Positions 21,516 to 32,099 of a stretch of 64,000 bases of DNA are shown piece by piece. The position numbers and the translations under genes were made by a program. Origin of the DNA: Symbiodinium sp. CCMP2592 (taxonomy: Eukaryota > Sar > Dinophyceae > Suessiales > Symbiodiniaceae); contig CAJNDT010003458.1 in NCBI GenBank assembly GCA_905221615.1, forward strand, positions 496,001 to 560,000. Direction: 5' to 3'. The notes beneath the pieces were generated by a model that ran no database searches, had not been told where the DNA came from, and was given only the letters and a program-made list of their open reading frames with translations. Each line of letters begins with the position of its first letter. Position 1 is the first letter of the stretch.

Positions 21516-21964
21516 CTTCGGGTTTAGCCATCAGCGTCTAGAGTTCAGGGTTGAGGGGGGGCAGAGGGTTCAGAGTTTTGACTTGAGAAATAGACTCTGG
21601 GGTTTCAGTTGAGAGGGGCAACATAGACTATTTAGAAAGAATTCAGATGTTCTTAGCAAGCTGCGGTGTCTGCGGTGTGCCATGACACTCCACGCCGACA
21701 TGCTGCAAATTCGCTTCCCTTTTCAGGCATGCCCCAAAGCCCACGTGTCTCTGCGAAGACGGATCCTGCATGGGCGCGGCATTCACAGAAAAATGGCCCA
21801 TATTAACCTCCTAAACCCTACACTCTAAACCCTAAATCCTGAACTCCTAAAGCCCGAAAGCCAGAATCGTCGAAGTCCTAAAGCCCCCCACCGTCAGGCA
21901 CTGGGACTATCAGGCAGAAGATAGCATGGCCTCCTTCCTGCCGAGCTTCCTGAAAGAGACGAGC

Positions 21965-22110
21965 CTTGGTGGGTTTGGGATTTCGGTTTTGGGATTTTTG
22001 GCTTTACGTTTAGGCTTAGAGACTTCGTGTTTTGGGTTTAGGGTTTCGGATTTTGAGGTTTAGGCTTAGAGAATTTAAGTTTTGGGTTTAGGATTTCGGA
22101 TTTTGAGGTT
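21965..22110 (+). repeat. G-rich tandem, period about 60-70 bp
   Basis: Blocks with TTTCGGATTTTGAGGTTTAG and GGCTTAGAGA repeat about twice; derived from telomere-like words. Confidence 0.75.
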
Positions 22111-22261
22111 TAGGCTTTGCAGCTGAATTGACCCTAAACCCTAAGGTTTAGGGTTTAGGGCCACCCCAGGCTCCCCTGCCCACGCCCCCCCCAGTCCTCA
22201 GCGGGTCCCGAAACGTGGGTGTCATAGGTGTCCCCCATTAGTGGCTGGTGTTCAGCCTCCC

Positions 22262-22362
22262 TAGCAGCTGAGTGGATACACTTTACACTTTTTGGGATAA
22301 TATCAATAGTACCCACTGTAAAACTGAAAGTGTACACTTCTCGGGGCTTATGAGCTCAGAAG
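22262..22362. repeat. PAL-O element, copy 2
   Basis: AGCTGAGTGGATACACTTTA at the left; AAACTGAAAGTGTACACTTC then GGGGCTTATGA at the right. Confidence 0.75.
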
Positions 22363-22512
22363 CCTAGTTTAATGCTGGCCCATGTTCACCTTGAGCCACA
22401 GCCCCCCAACGCCTACTGCTGCAGACTGCTGGAAGTGCCCTGTACAGAACCACCCGAAACCTGGGCGTAATACCTGGGTCTTAGTTGAAAAAAATTAGGT
22501 TTATAGGGTTGA

Positions 22513-22612
22513 GGGATTTAGAGTTCATGGTTTGGGATTTTGGGTTTTAGATTTAGGGTTCAGGGATTTAGAGTTCATGGTTTGGGATTTTGGGTTTTAG
22601 ATTTAGGGTTTA
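22513..22612 (+). repeat. Perfect 50-bp tandem duplication
   Basis: The block beginning GGGATTTAGAGTTCATGG is repeated after exactly 50 bp (22513 and 22563), both copies containing TTTTGGGTTTTAGATTTAGG. A recent duplication in telomere-like sequence. Confidence 0.9.
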
Positions 22613-22710
22613 AGGTTTGGAGATAGAGATAGAGCGTGCATAAAACATAAGACGGCACAACATGACGTTGTATTGCAGAGCCATAGATCAAGATCCCGTC
22701 AACTGGGGTG

Positions 22711-22808
22711 AACCTCAAAATTATGGTCCCTTTTTGGGGTCCCTATTATAATATGGCACCTATTACATTTGAGGTACACCAAAAGAGATCCTAATTTTGA
22801 CAACTACC
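22711..22808. repeat. PAL-G palindromic element
   Basis: CAAAATTATGGTCCCTTTTT at the left and GATCCTAATTTTGACAACTA at the right; the left outer end is eroded. Confidence 0.85.
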
Positions 22809-23585
22809 CAGTTGGGTTTTGTTGCTGTTTTGGGCTCACTTTAGGGGTCTGAAAAGTTGCAGAGGCCGTCCTACCACCATCCAGGGTTGAATCGGTAGGA
22901 CCTCAGCCTTTGAAGTTTAGCGCTTAAGGTTTCAGCGTTCAAGGTTAAGCGTTTCAGTTTCTTTTTTAATTTAGCGCTTCAGGGTCTGAGGTTTGGGCTT
23001 TGCACGGTTTCGGGCTTTATGCTTGAAGGTTTCAGGGTTTAGAGTTTCAGGGTTTGGGGTTTAGTGGGTTTAGCGGAAACCTTACTTAAAGTCTCAAGCA
23101 GGCGCCAGCGTCCCAGTCTGATAACAGAAAAAGAATTGAACCCCGAAGGGGTTGCGATGAAGTTCCCGTCACGCCACCATGCACCCCCGCCCAAACATGT
23201 CATGAAAAGCCCTATATAGTGATAGCAGTATACCCTGAAGGTCTAAACCCAACATATGAAAATCTTCGAAAGTCTACTGTATCCCCTCAACCCTAGACCC
23301 ACTCTGAAGCCTTGAAACTATGTGACCTGACATTCCGAGGAAGCGATCTGGCGACAGGAGGCACTGCAAATGGTGCAGCAAGTTCAAGCCCGGAACTCAG
23401 GCATGTAAACCCTGGAACGGCCCAAGCCCTAAACGCACTATACTGGGGTGTCGAGTGTTGGGTTGTATGGTTTGTTATTTAAGTGATCTAGGTTTTCGGG
23501 CTCGGGGCTTGGACAACAATCGCTACATAAGCTGCTGTAACAGGAAATATTCTCTTCAAGAACCCGTCCATGACACCCACATGAT

Positions 23586-23697
23586 CTAGGATGACCAGTA
23601 GTACCCTTATTCCCTTTTTGTTGTCCTAGGTTCCTTATAAAGTTACCCAATACCAAAATGGGAGCCCTTGTAACTCCTAGGTTACTGGGCATCTTAG
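23586..23697. repeat. PAL-K palindromic element, copy 1, 4-bp flanking repeat TGAT
   Basis: CTAGGATGACCAGTAGTACC at the left; CTAGGTTACTGGGCATCTTA at the right. Flanks are TGAT (23582-23585) and TGAT (23698-23701). Confidence 0.9.
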
Positions 23698-24315
23698 TGA
23701 TGCATCACCAAAACTCTAGTCTAGTACTCGAGCCCGAGACGAAATTCCCCGACCCCTAAGCCTGAAGCCGTGAAGTCCTATACCGTCGGGACACAAAAAA
23801 GCACATCAACATAAGCATTCTATAGTGATGTCCCTACCTTATTGGGCTTCTTTATAGGGGGATGTATATAGGATCTCAAGTGTTCTTACCTCAACGATGC
23901 AATGGCAACTGCATCCCCCACGCCTTAGTTAAACCCTCAATTCCCACAAGCTTCTTAGACGCCCAACTCGAAACCCTAAGACCCCAACCCCAAAGCTTTT
24001 GGATTCCCAGAGCCGCCGAAACCCTTGAACCTTAGACGAACAAGTCCAACGCCTTTGACAAGGCCTGACCGAACTCACCACTGCCGAGTCTGCCGCACCT
24101 GCACCTTGAAGATGGACTGAATGCCTTTATGCAGGCTAAACCCTGAACCCTAAACCCTAAGCCCTACGCAGTACTGTAGATCGTACTGTGAGGAGTTATG
24201 ACGGGTGAGTTGAGGACTGTTGAGGTCCGTGCTCTCGCCTTCGGAGATCCTTTTTGCGGCGACCTCGCCATAGCAATTTTTAATCGTGCAATGAAGAAGA
24301 AGACGATGATGACGA

Positions 24316-24570
24316 TTCTCACGTGGTGGTGCTGCTGCTGGTGGCGGTGGTGGCGGCGGTAGTGGTGGCAGTGCTGATGGTGGTTGTGGCGGGGGTGGCG
24401 GTGGTGGCGGTGGTGTTGGCAGTGGTGGTGGTGGTGGAGGTGGCGGGCCGGCAGCGCCAGTGCTGGCGCTGCTGGCTGTGGTCGGTGGGTGGCGTTGGCG
24501 GTAGCGGTGGCGGCAGCGGTGGTGCTGGTGGAGGTCGTGGTGATGGTGGTGGTGGTGGTGGTGGCAAGTC
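24316..24570 (+). repeat. GGT/GGC trinucleotide-rich low-complexity tract
   Basis: About 250 bp of imperfect GGT, GGC and GTG triplets. It creates open frames on both strands, Pro-rich on minus and Val/Gly-rich on plus. Without flanking coding evidence it is best called low-complexity sequence. Confidence 0.85.
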
Positions 24571-24891
24571 ATTAAGTACAGTTTGGTGGAGACGGAGTTA
24601 TGGCGGTTCTGATTGTTGGCAGAAACTCCTGCACATTCACAGCCGCAAGTTGCTTTTTGGACTGCAGGACCATCACTGCCCGTGGATCTACAATTGTGCC
24701 TGGTTCTCAGTTCTATCGTGGCTCATCAACCGCAGCATTTCTGGAGGTTCTCTTCCCTCCGATTCTTAATCGAGGGCTTGAGGTACTGATATTTAGAGTC
24801 TAGAGTTTGAACAGTAACCTTTCCCTCATCTAAACTCTCCCAGTCGGAGACATCAAGGGAGACCCCGGCTACAATTCAGACATGAGTTAGA

Positions 24892-24963
24892 AGCTGCCCC
24901 CTGTAATAGTGGTTATAAGGTTTATATTAGGGCCCTATTAAATTCCTATTATACAACTATAAC
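24892..24963. repeat. PAL-U element, short copy
   Basis: CCCCCTGTAATAGTGGTTAT at the left and GGGCCCTATTAAATTCCTAT at the right; longer copy at 33.1 kb. Confidence 0.65.
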
Positions 24964-25087
24964 CCTAAATCCTAAACCCTAAAGAGGGAGGCATGCGGCT
25001 AAAACTCGAAACCTTTTCGGCTCCAAAGCCACGGGATGAATCGTATCCGCAGGTCGGATACTACAACTACAAGCTTCTTGGCTTGCT

Positions 25088-25140
25088 AGGGTTTTCCTTA
25101 AAGGGATCTAATTATAAGGGTTTAGGGTTTAGGGTTTAGG
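25088..25140 (+). repeat. TATAAGGG module plus three TTTAGGG heptamers, abutting PAL-N
   Basis: TTCCTTAAAGGGATCTAATT, ATAAGGG, then three perfect TTTAGGG heptamers, running directly into the next palindrome. Confidence 0.85.
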
Positions 25141-25143
25141 GAA

Positions 25144-25257
25144 AAGGAGGGACATTTAATGGGGACCCCTACCCTATAGTGGGCTATAGAATGGGTACAT
25201 AATAGCTATATTAAGGGTATATGCCTAGGGGGGGCCTTCTTAAGGGTCCCTCCTTTT
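25144..25257. repeat. PAL-N-like palindromic element, copy 2
   Basis: AAGGAGGGACATTTAATGGG at the left; CCTTCTTAAGGGTCCCTCCT at the right. Confidence 0.7.
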
Positions 25258-25273
25258 ACCCTTGGATAGGCTT

Positions 25274-25367
25274 TACCTTAATCCTGAAGAACCTACCCTT
25301 TGAAGGACTTCTACAAAGAAGTCATAATAAGGAGCTCTAAAAAGGTAGGTTCTTCAGGGTTCAAGTA
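25274..25367. repeat. PAL-E palindromic element
   Basis: TACCTTAATCCTGAAGAACC at the left, GGTAGGTTCTTCAGGGTTCA at the right; centre AAGAAGTCATAATAAGG. Confidence 0.9.
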
Positions 25368-25948
25368 GGGTTCAGGGTTACAAGCGGGGTTCAGAGTTCA
25401 GGCTCTGGCTCCGTAAAAACGAGCATCATCCTAGCAAGGACCCCAAACGGGAGCCTGATTTATAACCCCTGCCCCGCCCACAACCTGGGAGTAGAGCTGC
25501 ATCTTTGGTGAAAGATAGTTGCCCGGCACTTGTCTAGAGCTCTACGTGCGAATACAGCGCGAACTACAAGCCAACATCCGGACCCAAATCCCGACTGCGG
25601 CGCTTTAAGCCCTCAACCCAAACCCTGAACCGTCTGAGTCCTAAGCCCAACAACATCCCAAATTCAAAAACACCTTTTGGCGTGGGGGTTTCGGGTTGGA
25701 CGGTGTAGCGTGTATGTACGGTTTCAGGGCCAAGTGCTGTTCCTTATTCAGGGTTTCGGGGTTTAAATCACTTAGGACATTTGTTGCTCATTTCGAGCTT
25801 CATGCTGCCCAGCCAAGATATTTCTTCCTGCTGCTCCTCTATTCGGCGCTGGACTGCCACCTCATGACTATTACAATGGTGCCTCGGCTTCATTGGAGAG
25901 CTCGCCTACCTTAGGGGTACGTAGAAAGAAGTTGAAATAGGGTTTAGG

Positions 25949-26055
25949 GGATTCTAATATCCCTGAATTGAGCAATATACCTTAATTTATAGTAGGACCC
26001 CTAATATGATTTAAGGAATATTCCCTAGTTAAGGGATATTGGAGTCTCTGGGTAC
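25949..26055. repeat. PAL-C palindromic element, copy 4
   Basis: ATTCTAATATCCCTGAATTG at the left and AGTTAAGGGATATTGGAGTC at the right, then TCTGGGTA. Confidence 0.9.
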
Positions 26056-26057
26056 CT

Positions 26058-26128
26058 GAACCCCCCCCCAAATAGGTAAAGTAATGGCCTGATACCTTCA
26101 AAAGGCGATTATTCTACTTACCTTTGGA
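26058..26128. repeat. PAL-T element, copy 1
   Basis: CCCCAAATAGGTAAAGTAAT at the left; GGCGATTATTCTACTTACCT at the right. Other copies at 36.4 and 42.05 kb. It is followed at once by a PAL-S copy. Confidence 0.75.
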
Positions 26129-26135
26129 GTCCTGG

Positions 26136-26245
26136 GAGGGAATGGGGCCCAAAGGGTGCTATGTACCGATATAGTAGAATGTAGGGTTTCCCTATTAGGA
26201 ATTAGTATTTTATTATGACTTAGGGAAGTATCCCCCATAATAGTA
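26136..26245 (-). repeat. PAL-S palindromic element, copy 1
   Basis: CCCAAAGGGTGCTATGTACC at the left; AAGTATCCCCCATAATAGTA at the right; ATAGTAGAATGTAGGGTTTC is shared (inverted) with copies at 31.2 and 50.2 kb. Confidence 0.8.
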
Positions 26246-26812
26246 CAAAGGATCTTGTGGCGGGTTGAGGTTGCGGGTTTAACGGGTTTTGCTGTAGAGT
26301 TTGATGGATTTGGACTTCGAGGTTCTTCTGACAAGCACTCCAGTCCAAGAGAATCCCAAACCCTGCACTCCAAAACCACTCCTCCCTGCAACCTAACTTC
26401 TTAAGCTCAGTCCTCTCAAATCGTAAATCGTTTAATCCGAAGCCTCTAAAATCTCAGGGCATAAGACGCTGGAACACCAAGCCTGTCATTTGTGGAAACC
26501 CTAAACCCTCTGTGTTGTTTTTTGAAGCCCCTGTATTAACCTGATATTCCTTGGAGTTCAAATCACCGGATCTTTTGTATTGAGGCAGAGACTGTGGTCA
26601 GAACGACCGAAGTTCCCACTCCGTTCTTCTCCATGCTCCGTGGCCTGCAACCCTAAGCCGTAAAGCTTAAACACTAAAACCTAAAACCTAAACCCTGAAC
26701 CTGCATGACGGTTCAGGGTTTCTGGGTCCGGCCTTAGTGTTGCAGGATTTCTGGAGGGTTGCAGGTTCAGGGCTGCGTGCTGAGATTTGTGGGTCGATGG
26801 TTCGGGGCGCAA

Positions 26813-27072
26813 CCCAGAGACGCCCATATCCCTTAATTAAGGAATATACCGATATATCTTAAAAGATAGTAGGATCCCTAACATGATTTAAGATATATCC
26901 GTAACTAAGGAATATGCGTTAAATATGCGGGTATACCTCAGAAAATAGTAGGACCCCTTAAATGTTTTACGGTATATTCCTTAATTAAGGGATATTGGAG
27001 TCCCCTAAACCCTAAACCTTATAGATCTTTGAAGGGTACCCTCGGCACTCCGTTATTACAGGATATTGGAGT
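26813..27072. repeat. PAL-C element, copy 5, rearranged, with telomeric insert
   Basis: Two PAL-C cores lie in tandem (TAGTAGGATCCCTAACATGA and TAGTAGGACCCCTTAAATG). At the right arm the sequence GGATATTGGAGT is followed by two CCCTAAA heptamers and CTTATAGATC, and then GGATATTGGAGT appears again at about 27062: an insert flanked by a repeated piece of the element. Confidence 0.85.
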
Positions 27073-27228
27073 TTCTCAGAAAGCCTCACGCCCCTGATCT
27101 TGCCGCCCGGGAACTTCACGAGACCCCCGAAGACCTCGGAAGCTAGCTTGCCGGTATAATAAGCAAAAATTCTCACACTTTCCCCGTAAACCCGATTCTA
27201 TACGCCCTCGAAGCCCTGAATCCTACGC

Positions 27229-27243
27229 ACCCCCCCCCCCCCC
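27229..27243. repeat. Poly-C run followed by poly-A
   Basis: About 14 consecutive C just before CTCAAAAAAAA. Confidence 0.9.
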
Positions 27244-27469
27244 TCAAAAAAAACGTGTAGAGGGTTACTTGGGCTTCCTTGTCCTAGTAGTCATAATATC
27301 GAATCTACCACCCAAACCCCCCTATTCTACGTATGAAGTCCCCCAAAACTAATAGCCGACCCTCAACCCCCTAAACCCCAACAGGAGCCCCATAATGTAT
27401 TAAGGCCCCTATAACTATAGTAGACCCTAAACCCCTAAACCCTCAGTTGAAATGCAAATTTTGTAAGCC

Positions 27470-27572
27470 CCTCAAAAGGAACCCTATCATAGAGCCCTAT
27501 AATACCCCTTAAAGGGAGGAACCCTGTTTTAGACCCCTTATAGTACCCTTTTAAGTTTTAAGGAGCCCCAGA
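27470..27572 (-). repeat. TATAAGGG-module tract
   Basis: GGAACCCTATCATAGAGCCC, ACCCCTTAAAGGGAGGAACC, then ACCCCTTATAGTACCCTTTT. Confidence 0.75.
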
Positions 27573-28310
27573 GGGGCGCAACAGGCACATAAGCATACGC
27601 TATGGAAACCTACCCCTCTATGGAGATGGTTATATGTTACTTTGTATAGTTTATGGGTTTCTGTATATGCCCCGCCCCCTCCCCCAGTACCAGTGGCCAC
27701 AAGGTTCCTGGTTTTCTTTGCAGCCACTCTCGCGCCTCGGCAGTCTTCGCTCCAGACTCTAGCGCCAAGATCGTAGGATTAGTTCTTTTGACTTCGTGGT
27801 GTGTCTGGGTACCTACACATCGCTGCTTGTAATCTGTGGCGGTAGTGTAAGCGAAGACGCCAGGCTTCAGTTTTGTATTAGCCTAAAGTATACCCGTCCC
27901 AGCCGCTACACGGCGGCTTGGCGTATTGTTGCGGAAAATATGGAATATGGGTGTGCCGAGATCTTGACTGCAAGAGTTTTGCTTTGCAAGCAGACCCGAA
28001 AAGAGTATGCTTGCTACCAAGCCTTTGGGTTTGGGGCTCCTTTTTGCCAGGTCTGGGCTTTGACTTTGTTTACGTTTGGATTTGGGTGTTCAGGTTCTCT
28101 GCAACAGACGTCTCCAGGTTGAGTTGAGCGCAACAGAGTTACGAGGTGTCGTTACGGTTCAGTTCAGGCTTAGTAGGGCGTCTTCAGCTGAATACCCTTG
28201 GCAGTGTGGTATGGAGGCGTGAGAGACACTGATCTTACAGCCTAAACGGCGGGAGAGCACCACTGGCGATTTGTTGAGGCGTCGTTTTTTCAGCATCGCT
28301 TCTCCACGCC
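27573..28310. other. Non-repetitive stretch
   Basis: No mobile-type repeat seen. A 108-codon frame at 27796-28122 is Cys-rich and unrecognised; not called as a gene. Confidence 0.4.
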
Positions 28311-28311
28311 G

Positions 28312-28397
28312 AAGGGTCCAAGTATCATCATGGTATATACTTAGACCCCCAAAATGCCCTATAAGTATATACCAGAATCATACTTGGACCCTCTGGG
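28312..28397. repeat. PAL-J-related palindromic element
   Basis: GGGTCCAAGTATCATCATGG at the left and ACCAGAATCATACTTGGACC at the right: a clean inverted repeat about 85 bp long. Confidence 0.8.
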
Positions 28398-28483
28398 CAC
28401 AGTCTTGGCTCCGGCAGCTGCAGATTGGCTTATCAAACTAGCACCGCAGCTCCGGAGCTCGTGCCATTCTTGCCGAGGTTCCC

Positions 28484-28568
28484 CTAGTAATCCCTTTTGC
28501 CCTGTTTGGGGCTACTCCCCTGTTCAATCCAAATAGTAGGAAAAAGTGTGCCTTTGTTATTAGGGAAA
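28484..28568. repeat. PAL-L element, copy 1
   Basis: CCCCTAGTAATCCCTTTTGC at the left, AAATAGTAGGAAAAAGTGTG and TATTAGGG at the right. Related copies at 29.2 and 58.3 kb. Confidence 0.65.
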
Positions 28569-28996
28569 CCTCGTTGCTGCGACGGCCAGGCTCTTTATTG
28601 ATGTCTGGGCTGTTCAGGGTTTGGGGTTTAGGGTTTAGGGTTCAGGAGGTAAGCCTTGTGCACCAGTTCAAGAGTGCTTGGAACCTGTAGCAAAACTGGC
28701 CCCATGGGCTTAGGACACCGAAATTGAAGTTTGCAACAGGATCTTTACTCAATAGTCTCCTTAGGAATCCTTTTTTATTTTCGTGCATACAACCCAAGAG
28801 AATATTAAACGTATCATGTTTTGTTATGGTTCTAAGGGGGGGTATAGTACTGTTTGCGATACTCAGGGTCAATTTTCGGTGCGCCGTATAAGACCCTATG
28901 ATGCAGCTTCTAGAATGGTGGTTAACTGTATTCTCAAACTCCCTTGCAGGCTCCTAAGATTGAGCGGCCACCTCAACGACTGATCTTTCTTCGCAA

Positions 28997-29099
28997 CCTA
29001 CCTTAACTTACCAAACCCTACTTTTTGGTTCTTATTATTATTTTTAATATGGAATTTACAGGCACCCTACAAAAATAGGTTTCGGTAGCTTAAGGTAGA
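28997..29099. repeat. PAL-E subfamily element
   Basis: CTACCTTAACTTACCAAACC at the left and GGTTTCGGTAGCTTAAGGTA at the right; subfamily mate at 46.16 kb. Confidence 0.85.
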
Positions 29100-29216
29100 T
29101 ATCACGCACCTTTTGCCCAGCTGCAACGTGGCCGTAAACTGAAATCGGAACGCCAGTCGACCTGCGACAGCTCATGCGGATTATGTATGCATGCATGTAT
29201 ATACTATAATATAATA

Positions 29217-29343
29217 TACTAGGTTCCCCAGTAGTACCCTTTTGCCCCTTTTTTCTTTGAGATAGCATCGCCGTTGGGTTTCTCGTTCAAGCCAGATAGT
29301 AGGAAAAAAGGATACCTGTGCCGTTAAGGGGCTCCTGGGGAAA
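29217..29343. repeat. PAL-L element, copy 2
   Basis: ACTAGGTTCCCCAGTAGTAC at the left; CAGATAGTAGGAAAAAAGGA and CTCCTGGGGAAAC at the right. Confidence 0.7.
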
Positions 29344-29348
29344 CAAAA

Positions 29349-29393
29349 GTGTGTGTGTGTGTGTGTATGTGTACAACATACACACACTTTCAC

Positions 29394-29458
<65 letters not shown>

Positions 29459-29460
29459 TA
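29349..29460. repeat. GT/CA and TA microsatellite
   Basis: (GT)n followed by ACACAC and a long (TA)n; open frames through here are artefacts. Confidence 0.95.
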
Positions 29461-29674
29461 CAGCTACATCCGCATGCATGTACATATACATAGAAATATA
29501 CATAAACGTGTACATATCCATATGCCGGTACATATTCATGTTGAGTTTTCGTCAAAGGCCCCATGGTCGATAACTCTGCAATCCAGGCAGGAGCCGTCAG
29601 CCCCAAACGCCCTAAGGCATTACAAAGCCCTTGAGCCACCGCAACTCAATCCCAGACCCCACACCCAGAGCCAA

Positions 29675-29715
29675 CTATCTATCTATATGTATATATATAT
29701 AGATATATCTATATG

Positions 29716-29783
<68 letters not shown>

Positions 29784-29795
29784 TAGATAGTACAG
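29675..29795. repeat. TA/GATA microsatellite
   Basis: ATCTATCTATATGTATATAT followed by (TA)n and GATAGATAG. Confidence 0.95.
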
Positions 29796-29849
29796 CATAG
29801 TATAGCATAGCCCTATCCTGAAAGCCTGAACCCTCCTCCCTCGCCCCCT

Positions 29850-31160
29850 TCAGAAAAAAAGCGCGCACCAAAAGCAAGCCAAGGCAGCCTTCTTGGGTTT
29901 GCTGGCCGCGGGCCCGAAATCGAATTGCAGGTTGACAAGCTAGTTGGGGTTCAGGGTTTATCATAGGAGGCAAAAAGGGGTTTTAGCCTATGGGGGTTTA
30001 GTAGGGATTACGGTTCCAAAAATAGGGTTCATATCAAGGCCCTACTCCAAGAATCTTAACCCCCCCCTTTTGGGCTTTCGGGTTATGGTTGCTACTGTCT
30101 TTTTGGGTGTCCGACCTGCCAAAGCGCCGCGAAAAGACATGGGGAGTCGGGTTGTCTCATTGCGACACCCTTTGAGGGGAGCCAGTGGAGGGAGCTGCCT
30201 GCTCCTTCCTGGATACCCTAGACAACCATGCATACATATGTATATATGTATATAGGCATATACACACACACAAACACATGAAGCCACTCACCCTACACCT
30301 GGTTCTCAATATCTGCACCCATGTACTTCGACCTTGCCCAGATTACTCTCTTCTTCGGCTTCCATTGCTATTTGATCGTAAACGCTCCTCGGCCGAGAAT
30401 CAGTATCGGTTCAGGGTTTTGTGCCTTCCTTGCGTAGAAGACGTTGCACTTGCAGGGGGTTGGTTATGTCGTTCTGCTCTGCACCGGGGGACAATGTGCC
30501 AGACATTGCATGGCTTTCTGTGTTTGGCTGCTGGTTCCCATAGGAGATGCCGTCTGTGGCATCGGCAGTAGTGGTGCTGCTGGTGATGTTCGTGTTTGCC
30601 TTGGTGGTCGTTGTGGCTGTGGCACGCGCAATCCTTAGCATGAGATCGTCGGTGGTTACGGTTGTCGAGGTACTGATATGCCAAAGTTGGTAGCGCTGGT
30701 TAGGTTGATGGTCCTGGCAATCATGACGGCGGTGATGGTGGTAATGATGCTGTGCATGATGATAACGACCACTGTGAGGAGCTTTTCCGCAGGGCTCTGC
30801 AATTCGTTTCTGATTGGATAAAAGGATGGGGAAATGAGGTCAGGCCCTGTCCGCTTCAGAGTATTACTATAGTGTTGTGGCCTCGCGTGAGTACTCAGAA
30901 ATCGTCATGTTTTCTGTCATGAAGTGGATTTTGTGTTGCTTTCTTGGGATATGTCGCCGTTGCAGATATGACTGTGGTTTCAAAGTTCAAGGCCCCTCGA
31001 CTTTTCCAAACCCTGAGCCCCTGAGTCCTAAAAGACTCTAGAGTCCTCCTAGTCAAAAGGGGTCCGCTTGGCAAAACAGGCAAACTCTAAAACCCTAAAT
31101 CCCTAAACCCCACCCCACCCCCTAATCTACGCTCAAACCCTAGACTATCAAACCTGAATG
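29850..31160. other. Mostly non-repetitive stretch
   Basis: A small CA/TA microsatellite at about 30235-30280 and GGT-like triplets at about 30560-30770. No palindrome. Frames of 60-130 codons overlap on both strands without recognised domains. Confidence 0.4.
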
Positions 31161-31164
31161 CCCA

Positions 31165-31332
31165 AAGGGTCCTATAGGTACTGTTAGGGGGGATACTTCC
31201 CCAAATCATAATAGTAATTCCTAATATAGAAGCCCTACATTCTACTATATAGTTCCTTATATATATGTATACAGATAGATAGATATAGAAACCCTACATT
31301 CTACTATATAGGTACTTTGGACCCTTAGGGAT
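31165..31332 (+). repeat. PAL-S element, copy 2, with internal microsatellite duplication
   Basis: CCAAAGGGTCCTATAGGTAC at the left and TAGGTACTTTGGACCCTTAG at the right. The segment ACCCTACATTCTACTATATA occurs twice in the right part, separated by TATATATGTATACAGATAGA. Confidence 0.85.
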
Positions 31333-31971
31333 GGTATGGCTCGAGCACCAGAGCCTGAGGCCATGAGCACGATTGAGTTCTGTCTGGGGCTCAGGGTCTA
31401 GAAATTCAGGTTTTTGGTTGTCGGGCTTTATGGTTTCAGGGTTTCAGATGGCGCCATTAGCGGGGTTGGGGGGGTGTTCATCCTCCCGGACTATGGAGGG
31501 GTGCGTTTGCTTGCAGTTGTGTCTCTGTTGGGTCTTTATTCATGTACTGCGGGTGCCCAACTATAATTAAGACGTCTCCTTGAAGAAGCAGAGTCAGTGA
31601 ATCAGGGTGATGCTGCTATGAGCGTCTGCAAAGAGGGAGTGCTGTGAATTCGATTCGAATCGTCTAAGTTGCACTATCATGGCAGCATCAGCAGTGAATT
31701 ATATTATTCCCATAGAGCCATAGAGACTCGCCGATCCTAGTAAGACCCCAGCTAGGCTTGAGAAAACTCGAAGCATTCACCATTCTGCTAAGCCTTTGGC
31801 AGCCGATAAGATTTGTGGCGAAGGAACCCTAAACCCTAAACCCTAAACCGTAGGTATAGCTCCCCGCATTTTGCTTCTGACCTCGTCAAGAAAGACGGAC
31901 TCCAAATCGACCCAAGCCCTGAGCTCATCCCCCACCCAAAGCTGAAGCAGGAACCCTCTGCGTGACTGGGC

Positions 31972-32095
31972 TCTTGTTAAGGAGTGTAGTGTAAATTACC
32001 ATAGTCGGGATTTTATAGCAACTATCAGTGTTTCATGATTATAGTAACAAATTTTAAGGCCCTCAACAAGAATCCAGGTGATGAGTTATTCTCCA
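31972..32095. repeat. PAL-V element, copy 2, diverged
   Basis: CTTGTTAAGGAGTGTAGTGT at the left; TTTTAAGGCCCTCAACAAG at the right; shares ATTACCATAGT-type words with copy 1. Confidence 0.6.
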
Positions 32096-32099
32096 GGAA

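Noticed and set aside
24150..24769. Pro-rich (minus) and Val/Gly-rich (plus) frames at 24.2-24.8 kb
   Set aside because: Both come from an imperfect GGT/GGC triplet tract and neither continues into sequence with coding bias.
27796..28122. 108-codon Cys-rich frame
   Set aside because: No recognised family, overlapping alternative frame, no codon bias.
29181..29973. Tyr/Ile/His-rich frames of about 100-150 codons
   Set aside because: They are translations of TA and GT microsatellites.
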